Source: Spongilla lacustris
Lineage: Eukaryota; Porifera; Demospongiae; Spongillida; Spongillidae
Direction: 5' to 3'
Length of the DNA stretch: 64,000 nt
Assembly: GCA_949361645.1 (NCBI GenBank)
Contig: OX442435.1
Span: 474,502-538,501, forward strand
This document shows positions 22,445 through 33,995 of this stretch, one piece after another. Every line of letters begins with the position of its first letter. The first letter of the stretch is position 1. The position numbers were made by a program, and so were the translations under genes. The notes beneath the pieces were generated by a model. That model ran no database searches. It was given only the letters and a program-made list of their open reading frames with translations, and was not told the DNA's origin.

Positions 22445-22725
22445 ATTCGAGCATCGTGCATACAGACAGGCTGACAACAGCGCTGTACTGTATTATTGTA
22501 AGTGATTGGTTGCTATATGTGATTAGAAATTGATATTGCTCCCATTTATGTGACCACTCAACACCTGGACTCCCTGGGGTGTTGCCTCTTGTTCCACACT
22601 CATCATCTCTGCTGCACCTGTCCCCCACAGGTTGAACTGCCAGCTACATAGCCATCATCACCAGTTCAGGCAGCCACACAGCCTGTCACCACTCATAGAA
22701 CTCACTCCTCTTGTGCTGGTAAGTA
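22445..22725. repeat. Segmental duplication, partner of 26545-26790
   Basis: The order GCACAC/GCATACAGACAGG, CTGTATT-TTGTAAG, TGTGATTAGAA, CACTCAACACCTG, then GTTGAACTGCCAGCT is shared with 26560-26740. It is a diverged direct duplication of about 250 bp ending in the exon-like block. Confidence 0.7.
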
Positions 22726-23070
22726 TGCATGTGTGAAGGTGTGATATGATAAGATTTGGATGGATACAAAATTCACATTTATGATCACTACAGTTATCTG
22801 CATAGTTGTCACTATTTATATATTTCGTTCCTGTTTGATTCGCGTGCACGCGGAAGTTCCTCGGGGTTCAAAGGGATATGGTTCACTGTAAATTTGTAGC
22901 GTTACGCAAACGGATGGCTTTCAAGAACTAATATCATTATTCGTTACGAAGATTCACCACACGCGCACCTAGTTCCTAATCACAATTAGTCTGGCGTAGC
23001 CACACCCATGCGTATCACATCCTATGCGTGCATTTTGGACAAAAGGGGGGGTTGCAACCCACAACCCCTA
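22726..23070. other. No gene recognised
   Basis: Unique AT-rich sequence with a short TAGTCTGGCGTAGCCAC near 22988, a motif also seen in variant form at about 11231. Confidence 0.4.
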
Positions 23071-23554
23071 TATCCGCACCTTTTCTATGGTGGGCGTATA
23101 AACAAATAAACGTCATAATATGTGGACGTATAAATAGAAAACGTCAGACAGGGACGTATATATGTAAACATATAAACGTCACGTGCGCGCCCAAAACCAT
23201 GCATTTGTATCGTACATATGTATATTAATGGTTTGAAACTTTTGGTGCAAAGGTGATATTTTTAGAAGCTGCGATTGGATAAAGATGTTTTTCACAACCC
23301 ATACGGCATTGTATAACAAAATGACCAGATTAACATGTAATTAGGCGATTATTGTTATCTGAAATATCTTCACACTACCAATAAACTTACTACCAGATTG
23401 CACACTGAACAACTTTTATATCGAAAGTTTTGTTAAAAACGACGCTGACGTAACGTTGATTTTGTTTATACGCCCACATTTTATGACGTTTATGTGTTTA
23501 CAAGTAAATCAAAAACTTCTCTATCGAGAAAGTGATTGGTCGTAACCGTATGTA

Positions 23555-23752
23555 GGATTGGTGGTGCAAAAAGCAAGGAAACAAGGGACAGTATGGTAAG
23601 TTGAGGTTTGGTAGGATGCTACAAGTCCTACAATTCACAGTGCAAATGACCTATTTGCAAATGATAGGACTGTTATACTTGTAGCATCCTACCAAACCTC
23701 AATACTTACCTTGTTTCCTAGCTTTTTTGCACCAACAATCCTAAATACCACG
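23555..23752. mobile_element. Palindromic MITE, about 195 bp
   Basis: Arms of about 80 bp (GATTGGTGGTGCAAAAAGC...GAGGTTTGGTAGGATGCTAC) pair with 23672-23752, which carries the complement (GTAGCATCCTACCAAACCTC...GCACCAACAATC). The loop is about 30 bp with TGCAAATGACCTATTTGCA, itself palindromic. Confidence 0.85.
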
Positions 23753-24268
23753 AAGTTTTTGATTTTCTTGTTCCTTTCTTTTTTTTTTCTCTGCCAAGAG
23801 TATATAATATATGGCTTAGTGTATTCGTTGCAATGCTTAGATTCCACTTACTAGTATCGGAGTATATAGGCCTCTTATAATTTTATTGATAGGCCTACCT
23901 TTGATCTTCGAATATCAAAGTTCTCCTTGGTAACGAGCCGTTTTCTTTGGCTTGGTCACCTTTGCTGAATTAGAACTGTCCAGTTGCGTACGTTAATTAA
24001 TTTTTTTGTAGCCTGGCAACAGTAATTTAAGACGCGTGTTTGTGTCGTCATATTGCATACTGCTAGGCAACCGAGAATTTTCACCGATAATGAATTGCAC
24101 CTGCTTGGGTCATTTCACGACATTTCATTACCAGCTAACAACTATAGGTCTTATTTGTATGAAAGAGCACGTTTGGATAAAACAAATGCTACTTTTTGAA
24201 GCTAATCTCGTCTTCTTACGCAGTGGCGTTGTGGCACACCCGCCGCTGGGGGGGCAGATGTATATAAA

Positions 24269-24305
<37 letters not shown>

Positions 24306-24459
24306 AAAAAAAGCTTCTGCACATACATACGTGTACATGTCCATCCATCGCATTTTAATCACGAAGTGTATATATAATTTACAGCGAAATTGCCACGGTC
24401 ATTTTCACATGCAATTGAAGGAGAATGGGGGGCGTGTTAAGTGCTCCTGTCCATTGGAA

Positions 24460-24723
24460 CTACAATAGCGCACTTGAGAGGTGAGAGGATGATGAATAGA
24501 TTATTGATTCTTTCGTCAGTGTTAGCAGTGTTTTGCGTTCTACTAACAAGAGCAATAATCCTTCCAGCCTCTGCTGCACCATCGTAGACCTCAATCGTGT
24601 TTTCACACGCTTTAGCACAGAAAAGCTGCGCTCGGCAGTACAGGAACTGATCGGTATGGCAGAAATAATGCCATACACTTTACACAACTCCGGAAACGCA
24701 ACTTTAAGATGATGATCATCTTA
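24460..24723 (-). pseudogene. hAT transposase C-terminal dimerisation domain remnant
   Basis: Read on minus from about 24723, the frame gives LKVAFPELCKVYGIISAIPI, then the hallmark SSCTAERSFSVLKRVKTRLR, then STMVQQRLEGLLLLLVER. It ends about 20 residues later. The S..AERSFS.LK.IK..LR..M...RL..L order is the hAT C-terminal dimerisation region. The frame stops at about 24723, exactly where the nested element begins (24729), so the upstream catalytic part was lost. Transposition in trans remains possible because both termini are present. Confidence 0.88.
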
Positions 24724-24728
24724 AGTAC

Positions 24729-25219
24729 AGTGGCGTAGGAAGGGAATATAGAGTGCAGCGGCCAACAAAGGTGGTTCCCCCGCCTCCCCGGGGAGCCGAG
24801 GGTACGGAGGGGGGCACCCCTCCCGTCCAGCAAGGGGTTACGGGGGAGGGCTGTAAGCTCCCCCATCGGGGTCTGGGGCGGAGCCCCAGAAGCCAACGCT
24901 TTTAGCATAGAAAACCCCCCAAAAACTACGCTAAAACTGTAGCCAGGTTAGGTTGTTTTGATACCTTGCCTCTGCGCATGTAATGTAAAATACAAAACGG
25001 CTATAGTGCACTTTTGGTACCGTTGTAAACTACGTTGCACGGGTAGCCTAGCTTGAACTAGCTCTTACGATCAATTTGAAGACCACTTGCATCTCATTAA
25101 CTAGCAGCAATTGCTCAGCTATTGAATTATATATGCGCGCTTATATATCAACCTATTAAAAAAAAATTGTTGTTCTTGTGAAAAAGTGCAGCGGCCATGG
25201 CCCCAGCTCCTACGCCCTT
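24729..25219. mobile_element. Element nested inside the hAT
   Basis: It starts CAGTGGCGTAGGAAGG and contains GTGCAGCGGCC near the left end. The right end reads GTGCAGCGGCC, then CCCCAGCTCCTACGCC, the reverse complement of the left end with changes. The last bases (CGCCCTTT instead of CGCCACTG) are decayed and no clean target duplication is visible. The CAGTGGCGTAGG end is hAT-like. Confidence 0.6.
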
Positions 25220-26544
25220 TTATCATGGACTGCTTACCACGCTTTGTTTTATGGTTATCCAAATAAACGAATGCAATTTTTATCCCAGTTTAATTAATTT
25301 CTATTAGCAAATAAATAGATATAGTATAGTAGCGATCGCAGTGATATTGATCGCTTTGTAGCCTCAAGCATTTAAGCAGCGCATTCCAGGCTAACTTTAC
25401 TTTGAGTCTGTTAAGACACCATGCATACTTCAGCCGTCATTTTGGCGCCCTAGCTATATATTGGCGCCCCTGATTTTAGGGCCGCTGGGGGGGCAATTGC
25501 CCCCCTGCCCCCCCCTGGCCACACCGCCACTGTTCTTACGCCGTAACATTCCTTATACATGCACGTGATGAACGGATGACGGAGATGTCATGAACAAAAA
25601 TTAAATGGCGGAATTTTGGAACCGACTTGTCACTCCAAGTAAACGGCACTATTTAGCGAAGCTCACGTTATCTGTGCATATCTGTCATGTATTGCGATGG
25701 CGAACTGGCGTGACCGTTTAATAACGCTCGATCGAAAACCACGCCCACGAAGCCAATCCTTCCTGGTACGCCCGCAATGGAAAAGTGTCTATATATATAT
25801 AGACCATTAATGATTTCATACACGAAAAAGTAGTACATGACACATGTAAGTTAATATAAGCCGCCATGACAGTGCCGTGGCGCGTGCTACTTGATGGCTT
25901 CGTTCCATAGTTGTACCTGTTTCACGAGTAATCAACCGATCGGTTTGCACTGTCAGAAATTCAAACTCTCGTAGCATCGTTTTTCAATACAAAACTACGA
26001 GCCTATAGATTTCAATCTGTCATTAAATGTGGGCGTATAAACAAAAGCAACGTCACGTGCGCGTCCAAAACGTTGAGCAATCAAGAAGTACAAAGTGCTA
26101 GCGCATGGTTCAAGAAGCTAAGTATTTCACATCATAAATAATTGTAAATCTCGCCATTTTATTACACAATGGCGTATGGGTCGGGAAAAACATCTTCATC
26201 CACTAGCTTCATCTTTGAGCCAAAGGACCGCATGACATCCGTACAATACTAAATACTTGGTTGTGGGCGCACACGTGACGTTTATATGTTTATACGCCTC
26301 TGACTTGTGACGTTTCTGTTTATAGGCTCACATAATATACGCCCCCACCATGGAAAAGGGTGTTCAAACTTGATTTGGGTATTCATCTCCATGTACATCT
26401 GTAGAGGAAAAGATTCATAATCTCATTATCTGTCTGTCATTCTCAGGCATAACAATATAATGAGAAAGTACATATGCAGTGTAGGTGGAGGTGTTTTGGG
26501 CACGTCACAAGGCTTTACCCTGGCTTTGTAGCATATAAATAGTT

Positions 26545-26913
26545 GATGAGCACATGCACACAGGCCGACAATAGTGTTACGCTGTAGTTTGTAAGAGATG
26601 CATTATGATGCTTGTATGTGTGATTAGAATTTGGTATTGTTGTTCCCATGTATATAGCCATGAGCACTCAACACCTGCCTGTTCCACTGCGTGCTGGTTA
26701 CCTCCACAAGTTGAACTGCCAGCTACTCCTGCAAACACAGCCATCCTCACCAGTTCCGCCAGCCAAACAACCTCTCACCATGTCAGGAGGCAGCCATACA
26801 ACCTCTCACGACGTCGGGTAGCCAAACCACAGAGCCATTTTTTGCCACCAGACCTTAGTTCAACAGGCAGCAGTGCCTCTGTCGTTGCCTCTGCTTGCAC
26901 CTTTCCAGTGTGA
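26545..26913 (+). other. Duplicated exon-like block (partner of 22445 block)
   Basis: After CTCCACAAG the sequence GTTGAACTGCCAGCTACTCC opens a frame VELPATPANTAILTSSASQT...SFLP-type that ends at TGA 26911-26913 after ...SSASVVASACTFPV. The three GTTGAACTGCCAGCT blocks (21820, 22630, 26705) look like copies of one terminal exon. Low-complexity Ser/Thr/Pro; function unknown and possibly non-coding. Confidence 0.35.
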
Positions 26914-27640
26914 TGAGCACAGAAACAAGAATGCTGGAAGAGAGCACTAGAAGAAAAATTGGAACATTTCACAGCAATTTCAGACCCAATGTAAGCTCAA
27001 GCAAATTGCGGCCTAGGTGGTAAAGAGTAGTTAACATGGAATTAAATGACCCAGCATTATGGATGCAAAACAAGGAAGGTATGTGCGTACATGTTATAGC
27101 TGTTGAATGATTGTGGTATAACATTAGAGTCTTTATTTTATTTTGTTGTTGTTCAAAACAATAATCTTACTAGAGGTCAATGACTCCATAATGTTAGTAG
27201 TTATCTACACATATGGATGTGTATACAAATTTTAATGTCAGTGGACAACACCTCACAAAGTCAGTTTATCATGCAGCGATTACTAGTCAGGGTGTTGTTA
27301 CTATTGGCTGCAATGCTATGGCAGGCATAGGTAATGTTATAGGTGCATGTAGGTAATCATGGGATAACCAAAACTTCACTCCAGTGTGGAAAAACAAGGG
27401 CCTAAAATTGTCATTCAGTAGTATCGTTCAGTTTTGGAAACAACATTATCACTGGTTGCTCATGACAACGACTTGTTTTTTATCACAACTCTTATACTGA
27501 ATAAAATGCTTGAGATGCTGCTACTCATTGAGAAAAAGAGCCTGAATTCCATTTGTGCTTTAAATGCTTATATCTTTCAGCAGTTTAGTATATTAAATAT
27601 GCTTCACAACAAGTCACAGACTTCGTTTGATTTTTAGCTT
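26914..27640. other. No gene recognised
   Basis: AT-rich unique sequence; several short open frames of no recognisable content. Confidence 0.4.
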
Positions 27641-28560
27641 AGGTAGAATCGTAGTGTTACTTACATACTGTTTGTAGTTGTAGACAACAGCTCTTTCGCA
27701 TGTCTCTTCTTTAGATGATGTGGAGATAATATCTGCTGCCATTTCTTTTGTTATTGTATGCGATGGAACATGTACATATACTAGCTAGTGAAGTTATATT
27801 GAGAAAGCAAAATTTATATGCATGCTTTGCAAATCACTTGAGCAATAGAAGAACAATTCTTGAATTACAGGTGACACTGTTAGTTAACTTGAATTGGCAT
27901 TTTTTTTCATTTACTGATCTAGTGGGTATAGAAACTGAAAATTGTTGACATTCACCATATCATATTGGGATTGGTATTTTGGCAGTAATGTTTTTGATTA
28001 ATGCTACTTGTTTTGAGTGTCTTTGGGCTTGCTGTCTGTGCAATATAGTGGCAGCAACTCTATTTCACTTGGTGTCATCACTAGATGGAATATATTACAA
28101 GGACAAAAACCCGTATCAGATTTGTTTGTTCTTAGATTTTAAGTAGGAATATTAGTGTATGGCCTTGATATTGTATATTTGCTTCTTAGGCAACTATATG
28201 CTTGGTCATTTCGTATTGGGACTCGTGTTTTGTCTAGGATAAAAATTTTCAGAACTGCGGATTTAATTCTTTCTTGTTTGGTTGAAGGAGTGCTTGTGGT
28301 TCTTATCACTAGTGACTACTTGGCTACATATCTTCAATGATTTCTTTTGAGTTCTAGCTTAGGTGTTTTACAGACATAGTTATTTAATTACTGCTTGCAG
28401 TTGTAGACAGCTTATTCGCATGTGTCATCTTTGGATAGGAAGAGGCAGTAGTTTTGCTTCCATTCCTTTTGTTATTGTACAAAATGGAAGACATACTTTC
28501 ACTGGCGACTGTGAAAACAAAAACCCAAATAAGAAAGAATATTTGTGTATGGCCTTGATA
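27640..28560. repeat. Diverged 0.7-kb direct duplication leading into satellite
   Basis: About 27640-27790 and 28345-28500 share TAGCTTAGGT, TAGTTGTAGACA, TTCGCATGT, and CATT(T/C)CTTTTGTTATTGTA in order, with later differences. Confidence 0.65.
27911..27985. repeat. Inverted repeat bracketing the satellite, left copy
   Basis: TGATCTAGTGGGTATAGAAA through CATATTGGGATTGGTATTTTGGCAG. Its reverse complement, with small changes, lies at 33925-33995. The satellite lies between the two. Confidence 0.8.
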
Positions 28561-31500
28561 TAGAATACTTGCTTCTTAGGCATTTATATGCATTGCAAGC
28601 CTGGAGTAGAAGCAAATAGAAGAAAAATTTTTGCATTAGATTGCATAATTTTGGATTGCTGCCTGCATATTTTAGTTCCACTGCTTGTTAACGTAGAGCT
28701 GCCTACATATCATTCCACTGCTTGTTAATGTAGAGCTTGCTGCCTGCATTCAATCTGTGCAATGGAAGGAAAATATACTGCTGAATTTGTTCACAGAACA
28801 TATCACTGGTCCTCTTATGTTGTGTTTTCCAGTTCTTCACTTCTACTACAAATGGTCTTTCATTAGAATATGAATACGTGGTGTTGTTGAAGAATTCTTT
28901 TTGCAAAATTCTTTTATGTGTTTTCTTTTGCCACAGATATTGTCTTGCCAATTCTGGCTAATTTGAAACCTTCGACTTGCATAGGTAGTTAACGTTAGTT
29001 AGTTAATGTATCTTTCTATCCACAATCTAAAAAATATTGCTGCTGAATGTTTGCACAGAGCATATCACTGGTCCTCTTATGTTGTGCTTACCAGTTCTTC
29101 ACTTCTACTACAAATGGTCTTTCATTAGATTATGAATACGTAGTGTTGTTGAAGAATTCTTCTTGCAAATTTTTTTTGTGTGTTTTCTCTTGCCACGGGT
29201 GTTGTCTTGCCAATGCTGGCTAATTTGCATAGGTGGTTAATGTTTTGTGAAGAAAAATATATTGTTGTTATCAGCAAAGAATTCTTTTCTTTTTCAGTTT
29301 GTTCACTTAGAGACTTCTGCTTGCATAGGTAGCTCTTGTAATCAATAAAAAATTAAACAATATCAATGCTGCTGAATTTGTGCATAGAACATATAACTGG
29401 TCCTCTTTAGTTGTATTTACACTTCTTATGACAAATGGTCTTTTGATCAGATTTGGGTTGCTTATTGCAAATTTTTGGATTGCTGCCTGCTTAGGCATTT
29501 AGTTCTACTACTTGTTAATGTAGAGCTGCTGCCATACTATTACTTGCTTGTAAATGTACAGCTTGTTGTCTACATAGGCAGTCAATGCTGGTTAATACAG
29601 CTTTCTTAATCACCATCTGTGCCACAAAATGAAAAAAACAATACTCCTGTATTTGTTTTAATGCGTGTTATCTCTTTCTACGACAAATGGTCTTTTGATT
29701 AGATTGCATCATTTTGGATTGCTGCCTGCATATTTTAGTTACATGTACTTCTATTGCTTGTTAATGTAGAGCGGCCTTCATATCATTCCACTGCTTGTTA
29801 AAGTAGAGCTTGCTGCCTGCATTCCATCTGTACGACGCAAGGAAAGACAAAATAATTTGTGCACAGAACATATCACTGGTCCTCTTATGTTGTGTTTTCC
29901 AGTGCTTCACTTCTACTATAAATAGTCTTTCATTAGAATATCTTCTTGCAAAATTCTTTTGCCACGGAATGTTGTGTTGCCAATCCTGGCTAGTTTAGAA
30001 CCTTCTGCTTGCATAGGTAGTTAATTTTAGTTAGTTATTATATTTTTCTATTCACAATCTAAGCAAATAATGCTGCTGAAATTATGCACAGAACATATCA
30101 CTGGTCCTCTTATGTTGTGTTTTCCAGTTCTTCACTTCTCCTACAAATGGTCTTTCATTAGAATAGGAATACATGGTGGTGTTGAAGAATTCTTCTTGCA
30201 AAATTCATTTTGTGGTTTCTGTTGCCACGGATATTGTCTTGCCAATGCTGGCATATTTGCATATGTTAGTTAATATAACCTTTCTATTCAAAATGTGAAG
30301 AAAAGTTATAATGCTACTGAATATGCGCAATGTTGTTATTGCTATTATTAGCAAACAATTCTTTTCTTTTTCCGTTTGTCATAGAGACTTCTGCTTGCAT
30401 AGGTAGCTCTTGTAATCAATAAAAAATAAACAATATCAATGCTGCTGAATTTGTGCATAGAACATATAACTGGTCCTCTTTAGTTGCGTTTACACTTCCT
30501 ACGACAAATGGTCTTTTGATCAGATTTGGGTTGCTTATTGCAAACTTTTGAATTGTTGTCAGCATAGGCAGTTAGTTCTACTGCTTGTTAATGTGGAGCT
30601 TGCTGCTATCATATTTCGTATTTGCTTGTAAATGTAGAGCTTGTTGCCTGCATAGGCAGTCAATGCTGGTTAATACAGCTTTCTTAATCACCATCTGTGC
30701 GACATAATGCTTTCTACGACAAATGGTCTTTTGATTAGATTCCATAATTTTGGATTGCTGCCTGTATATTTTTAGTTACATGTAGTTCTACTGCTTGTTA
30801 ATGTAGAGTGGCCTTCATATACATTCCACTGCTTGTTAAAGTAGAGCTTGCTGCCTGCATTCCATCTGTACGATGCAAGGAAAAACAAAATAATTTGTGC
30901 ACAGAACATATCACTGGTCCTCTTATGTTGTGTTTTCCAGTGCTTTGCTTCAACTACAAATAGTCTTTCATTAGAATATCTTCCTGCAAAATTTGTGCTT
31001 TCTTTTGCCACGGAATGTTGTGTTGCCAATCCTGGCTAATTTAGAACCTTCTGCTTGCATAGGTAGTTAATTTTAGTTAGTTAATGTATCTTTCTATCCA
31101 CAATCTAAAAAATATTGCTCCTGCATTTGTGCACAGAACATATCACTGGTCCTCTTATGTTGTGCTTACCAGTTCTTCACTTCTACTACAAATGGTCTTT
31201 CATTAGATTATGAATACGTAGTGTTGTTGAAGAATTCTTCTTGCAAATTTTTTTTGTGTTTTCTCTTTCCACGGATGTTGTCTTGCCAATGCTGGCTAAT
31301 TTGCATAGGTGGTTAATGTTTTGTGAAGAAAAATATATTGTTGTTATCAGCAAAGAATAATTTTCTTCTTCAGTTTGTTGTCTTAGAGACTTCTGCTTGC
31401 ATAGGTAGCTCTTGCAATCAATTAAAAAAATAACAATATCAATGCTGCTGAATTTGTGCATAGAACATATAACTGGTCCTCTTTAGTTGTGTTTGCACTT

Positions 31501-33745
31501 CTTATGACAAATGGTCTTTTGATCAGATTTGGGTTGCTTATTGCAAACTTTTGGATTGCTGCCTACTTAGGCAGTTAGTTCTACTGCTTGTTAATGTAGA
31601 GCTGCTGCCATACTATTCTTTGCTTGTAAATGTACAACTTGTTTTCTGCATAGGCAGTTAGTTCTATTCCTTGTTAATGTGGAGCTTGCTGCTATCATAT
31701 TTCTTATTTGCTTGTAAATGTAGAGCTTTTTGCCTGCATAGGCAGTCAATGCTGGTTAATACAGCTTTCTTAATCACCATCTGTGCCACAGAATGCTTTC
31801 TATGACAAATGGTCTTTTGATTAGATTGCATCATTTTGGATTGCTGCCTGCATATTTTAGTTACATGTACTTCTACTGCTTATTAATGTAGAGCTGCCTT
31901 CATATCATTCCACTGCTTGTTAAAGTAGAGCTTGCTGCCTGCATTCCATCTGTACGACGCAAGGAAAGACAAAATAATTTGTGCACAGAACATATCACTG
32001 GTCCTCTTATGTTGTGTTTTCCAGTGCTTCACTTCTACAACAAATAGTCTTTCATTAGAATATCTTCTTGCAAAATTCGTGCTTTCTTTTGCCACGGAAT
32101 GTTGTGTTGCCAATCCTGGCTAATTTAGAACCTTCTGCTTGCATAGGTAGTTAATTTTAGTTAGTTAATGTATCTTTCTATCCACAATCTAAAAAATATT
32201 GCTCCTGCATTTGTGCACAGAGCATATCACTGGTCCTCTTATGTTGTGTTTTCCAGTTCTTCACTTCTCCTACAAATGGTCTTTCATTAGAATATGAATA
32301 CATGGCGTTGTTGAAGAATTCTTTTTGCAAAATTCTTTTATGTGTTTTCTTTTGCCACAGATACTGTCTTGCCAATTCTGGCTAATTTGAAACCTTCGAC
32401 TTGCATAATTAGTTAATGTTAGTTAGTAAATTCTATCCACAATCTAAAAATTATTGCTCCTGCATTTATGCACAGAACATATCACTGGTCCTCTTATGTT
32501 GTGTTTTCCAGTTCTTCACTTCTACTACAAATGGTCTTTCATTAGAATATGAATACGTAGTCTTGTTGAAGAATTCTTCTTGTAAAAAAAAATTTTGTGT
32601 TTTCTCTTGCCACGGGTGTTGTCTTGCCAATGCTGGCTGATTTGCATAGGTGGTTAATGTTTTGTGAAGAAAAATATATTGTTGTTATCAGCAAAGAATT
32701 CTTTTCTTTTTCAGTTTGTTCACTTAGAGACTTCTGCTTGCATAGGTAGCTCTTGTAATCAATAAAAAATAAACAATATCAATGCTGCTGAATTTGTGCA
32801 CAGAACATATAACTGGTCCTCTTCAGTTGTTCTTCACTTCTTGTGAAAAATGGTCTTTTGATCAAATTTGGGTTGCTTATTGCAAACTTTTGGATTGCTG
32901 CCTGCTTTAAGGCAGTTAGTTGTAGTGCTTGTTAATGTAGAGCTGATGCCATACTATTATTTGCTTGTAAATGTACAGCTTGTTGTCTGCATAGGCAGTT
33001 AGTTCTACTGCTTGTTAATGTGGAGCTTGCTGCTATCATATTTCTTATTTGCTTGTAAATGTAGAGCTTTTTGCCTGCATAGGCAGTCAATGCTGGTTAA
33101 TACAGCTTTCTTAACCACCATCTGTGCGACATAATGCTTTCTATGACAAATGGTCTTTTGATTAGATTGCATAATTTTGGATTGCTGCCTGCATATTTTA
33201 GTTACATGTACTTCTACTGCTTGTTAATGTAGAGCGGCCTTCATATCATTCCACTGCTTGTTAATGTAGAGCTTACTGCCTGCATTCCATCTGTACGACG
33301 CAAGGAAAGACAAAATAATTTGTGCACAGAACATATCACTGGTCCTCTTATGTTGTGTTTTCCAGTGCTTCACTTCAACTACAAATAGTCTTTCATTAGA
33401 ATATCTTCTTGCAAAATTCGTGCTTTCTTTTGCCACGGAATGTTGTGTTGCCAATCCTGGCTAATTTAGAACCTTATGCTTGCATAGGTAGTTAATTTTA
33501 GTTAGTTAATGTATCTTTCTATCCACAATATTGCTCCTGCATTTATGCACAGAACATATCACTGGTCCTCTTATGTTGTGTTTTCCAGTTCTTCACTTCT
33601 ACTACAAATGGTCTTTCATTATAATATGAATACGTGGTGTTGTTGAAGAATTCTTCTTGCAAATTTCCTTTTTGTGTTTTCTTTTGCCATGGGTGTTGTC
33701 TTGCCAATGCTTGCTGATTTAGAACCTTCTGCTTGCATAGTTAGT
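28560..33745. repeat. Higher-order satellite, about 5.2 kb
   Basis: Base units of about 210-260 bp carry AACATATCACTGGTCCTCTT, TTCACTTCTACTACAAATGG, TCTTTCATTAGAATATG and CTTGCATAGGTAGTTAA. Units start near 28797, 29058, 29877, 30096, 30905, 31137, 31989, 32224, 32477, 33327 and 33557, with variant ATAACTGGTCC units between (29393, 30467, 31467, 32807). The variant and standard units form super-repeats of about 1.0-1.3 kb. Antisense frames with YSNERLFVVEVKHWKTQ recur but are broken differently in each unit, so they are most likely a by-product. Confidence 0.9.
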
Positions 33746-33924
33746 TAATAAACGATATGTTCATTAAAATAGGAATACATATAGAGTTGGTCTCTCTTGT
33801 TCGTTTTAGGGATTTCTTTTGGCCTTTCTAGTTTAAAGGTTGCCTAAATAGGCACTTAATATATTTGATTTGCCACTGTTATTTAATTAGAGTTACACAG
33901 CTGCAGAACTGAAGATTCTGCCAA

Positions 33925-33995
33925 AACATCAATCCCAATATGAAATCGTGAAAATGTCAACAGTTTTCAGTTTCTATACCCACTAGATCAAAGAA
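33925..33995. repeat. Inverted repeat bracketing the satellite, right copy
   Basis: CTGCCAAAACATCAATCCCA through GTTTCTATACCCACTAGATC, complementary to 27911-27985 over about 70 bp. Confidence 0.8.

Larger units (their letters stand above)
24221..25532. mobile_element. hAT element with perfect 8-bp target duplication
   Basis: The left end is CAGTGGCGTTGTGGC and the right end, reverse-complemented, CAGTGGCGGTGTGGCC. TTCTTACG flanks it on both sides (24213-24220 and 25533-25540). Length is 1312 bp. It carries a remnant of the hAT transposase C-terminus (minus) and poly-C/poly-G tracts near both ends. Terminal motif, 8-bp duplication and protein remnant agree on hAT. Confidence 0.93.
23071..26360. 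mobile_element. Long-TIR DNA transposon, about 3.3 kb, non-coding
   Basis: The left arm (23071-about 23490) and the right arm (about 26025-26360) are reverse complements with indels. Shared blocks from the outside in are CATGGTGGG-CGTATA, AACGTCA, CATATAAACGTCACGTG, AAGATGTTTTTC, CCCATACG(G/C)CATTGT and TTTGTTTATACGCCCACA. Subterminal TATACGCC/ACGTCA motifs recur like transposase-binding sites (inference). No transposase frame is present. The outermost bases and target duplication could not be fixed. The interior is interrupted by a palindromic MITE and a hAT element. Confidence 0.75.
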
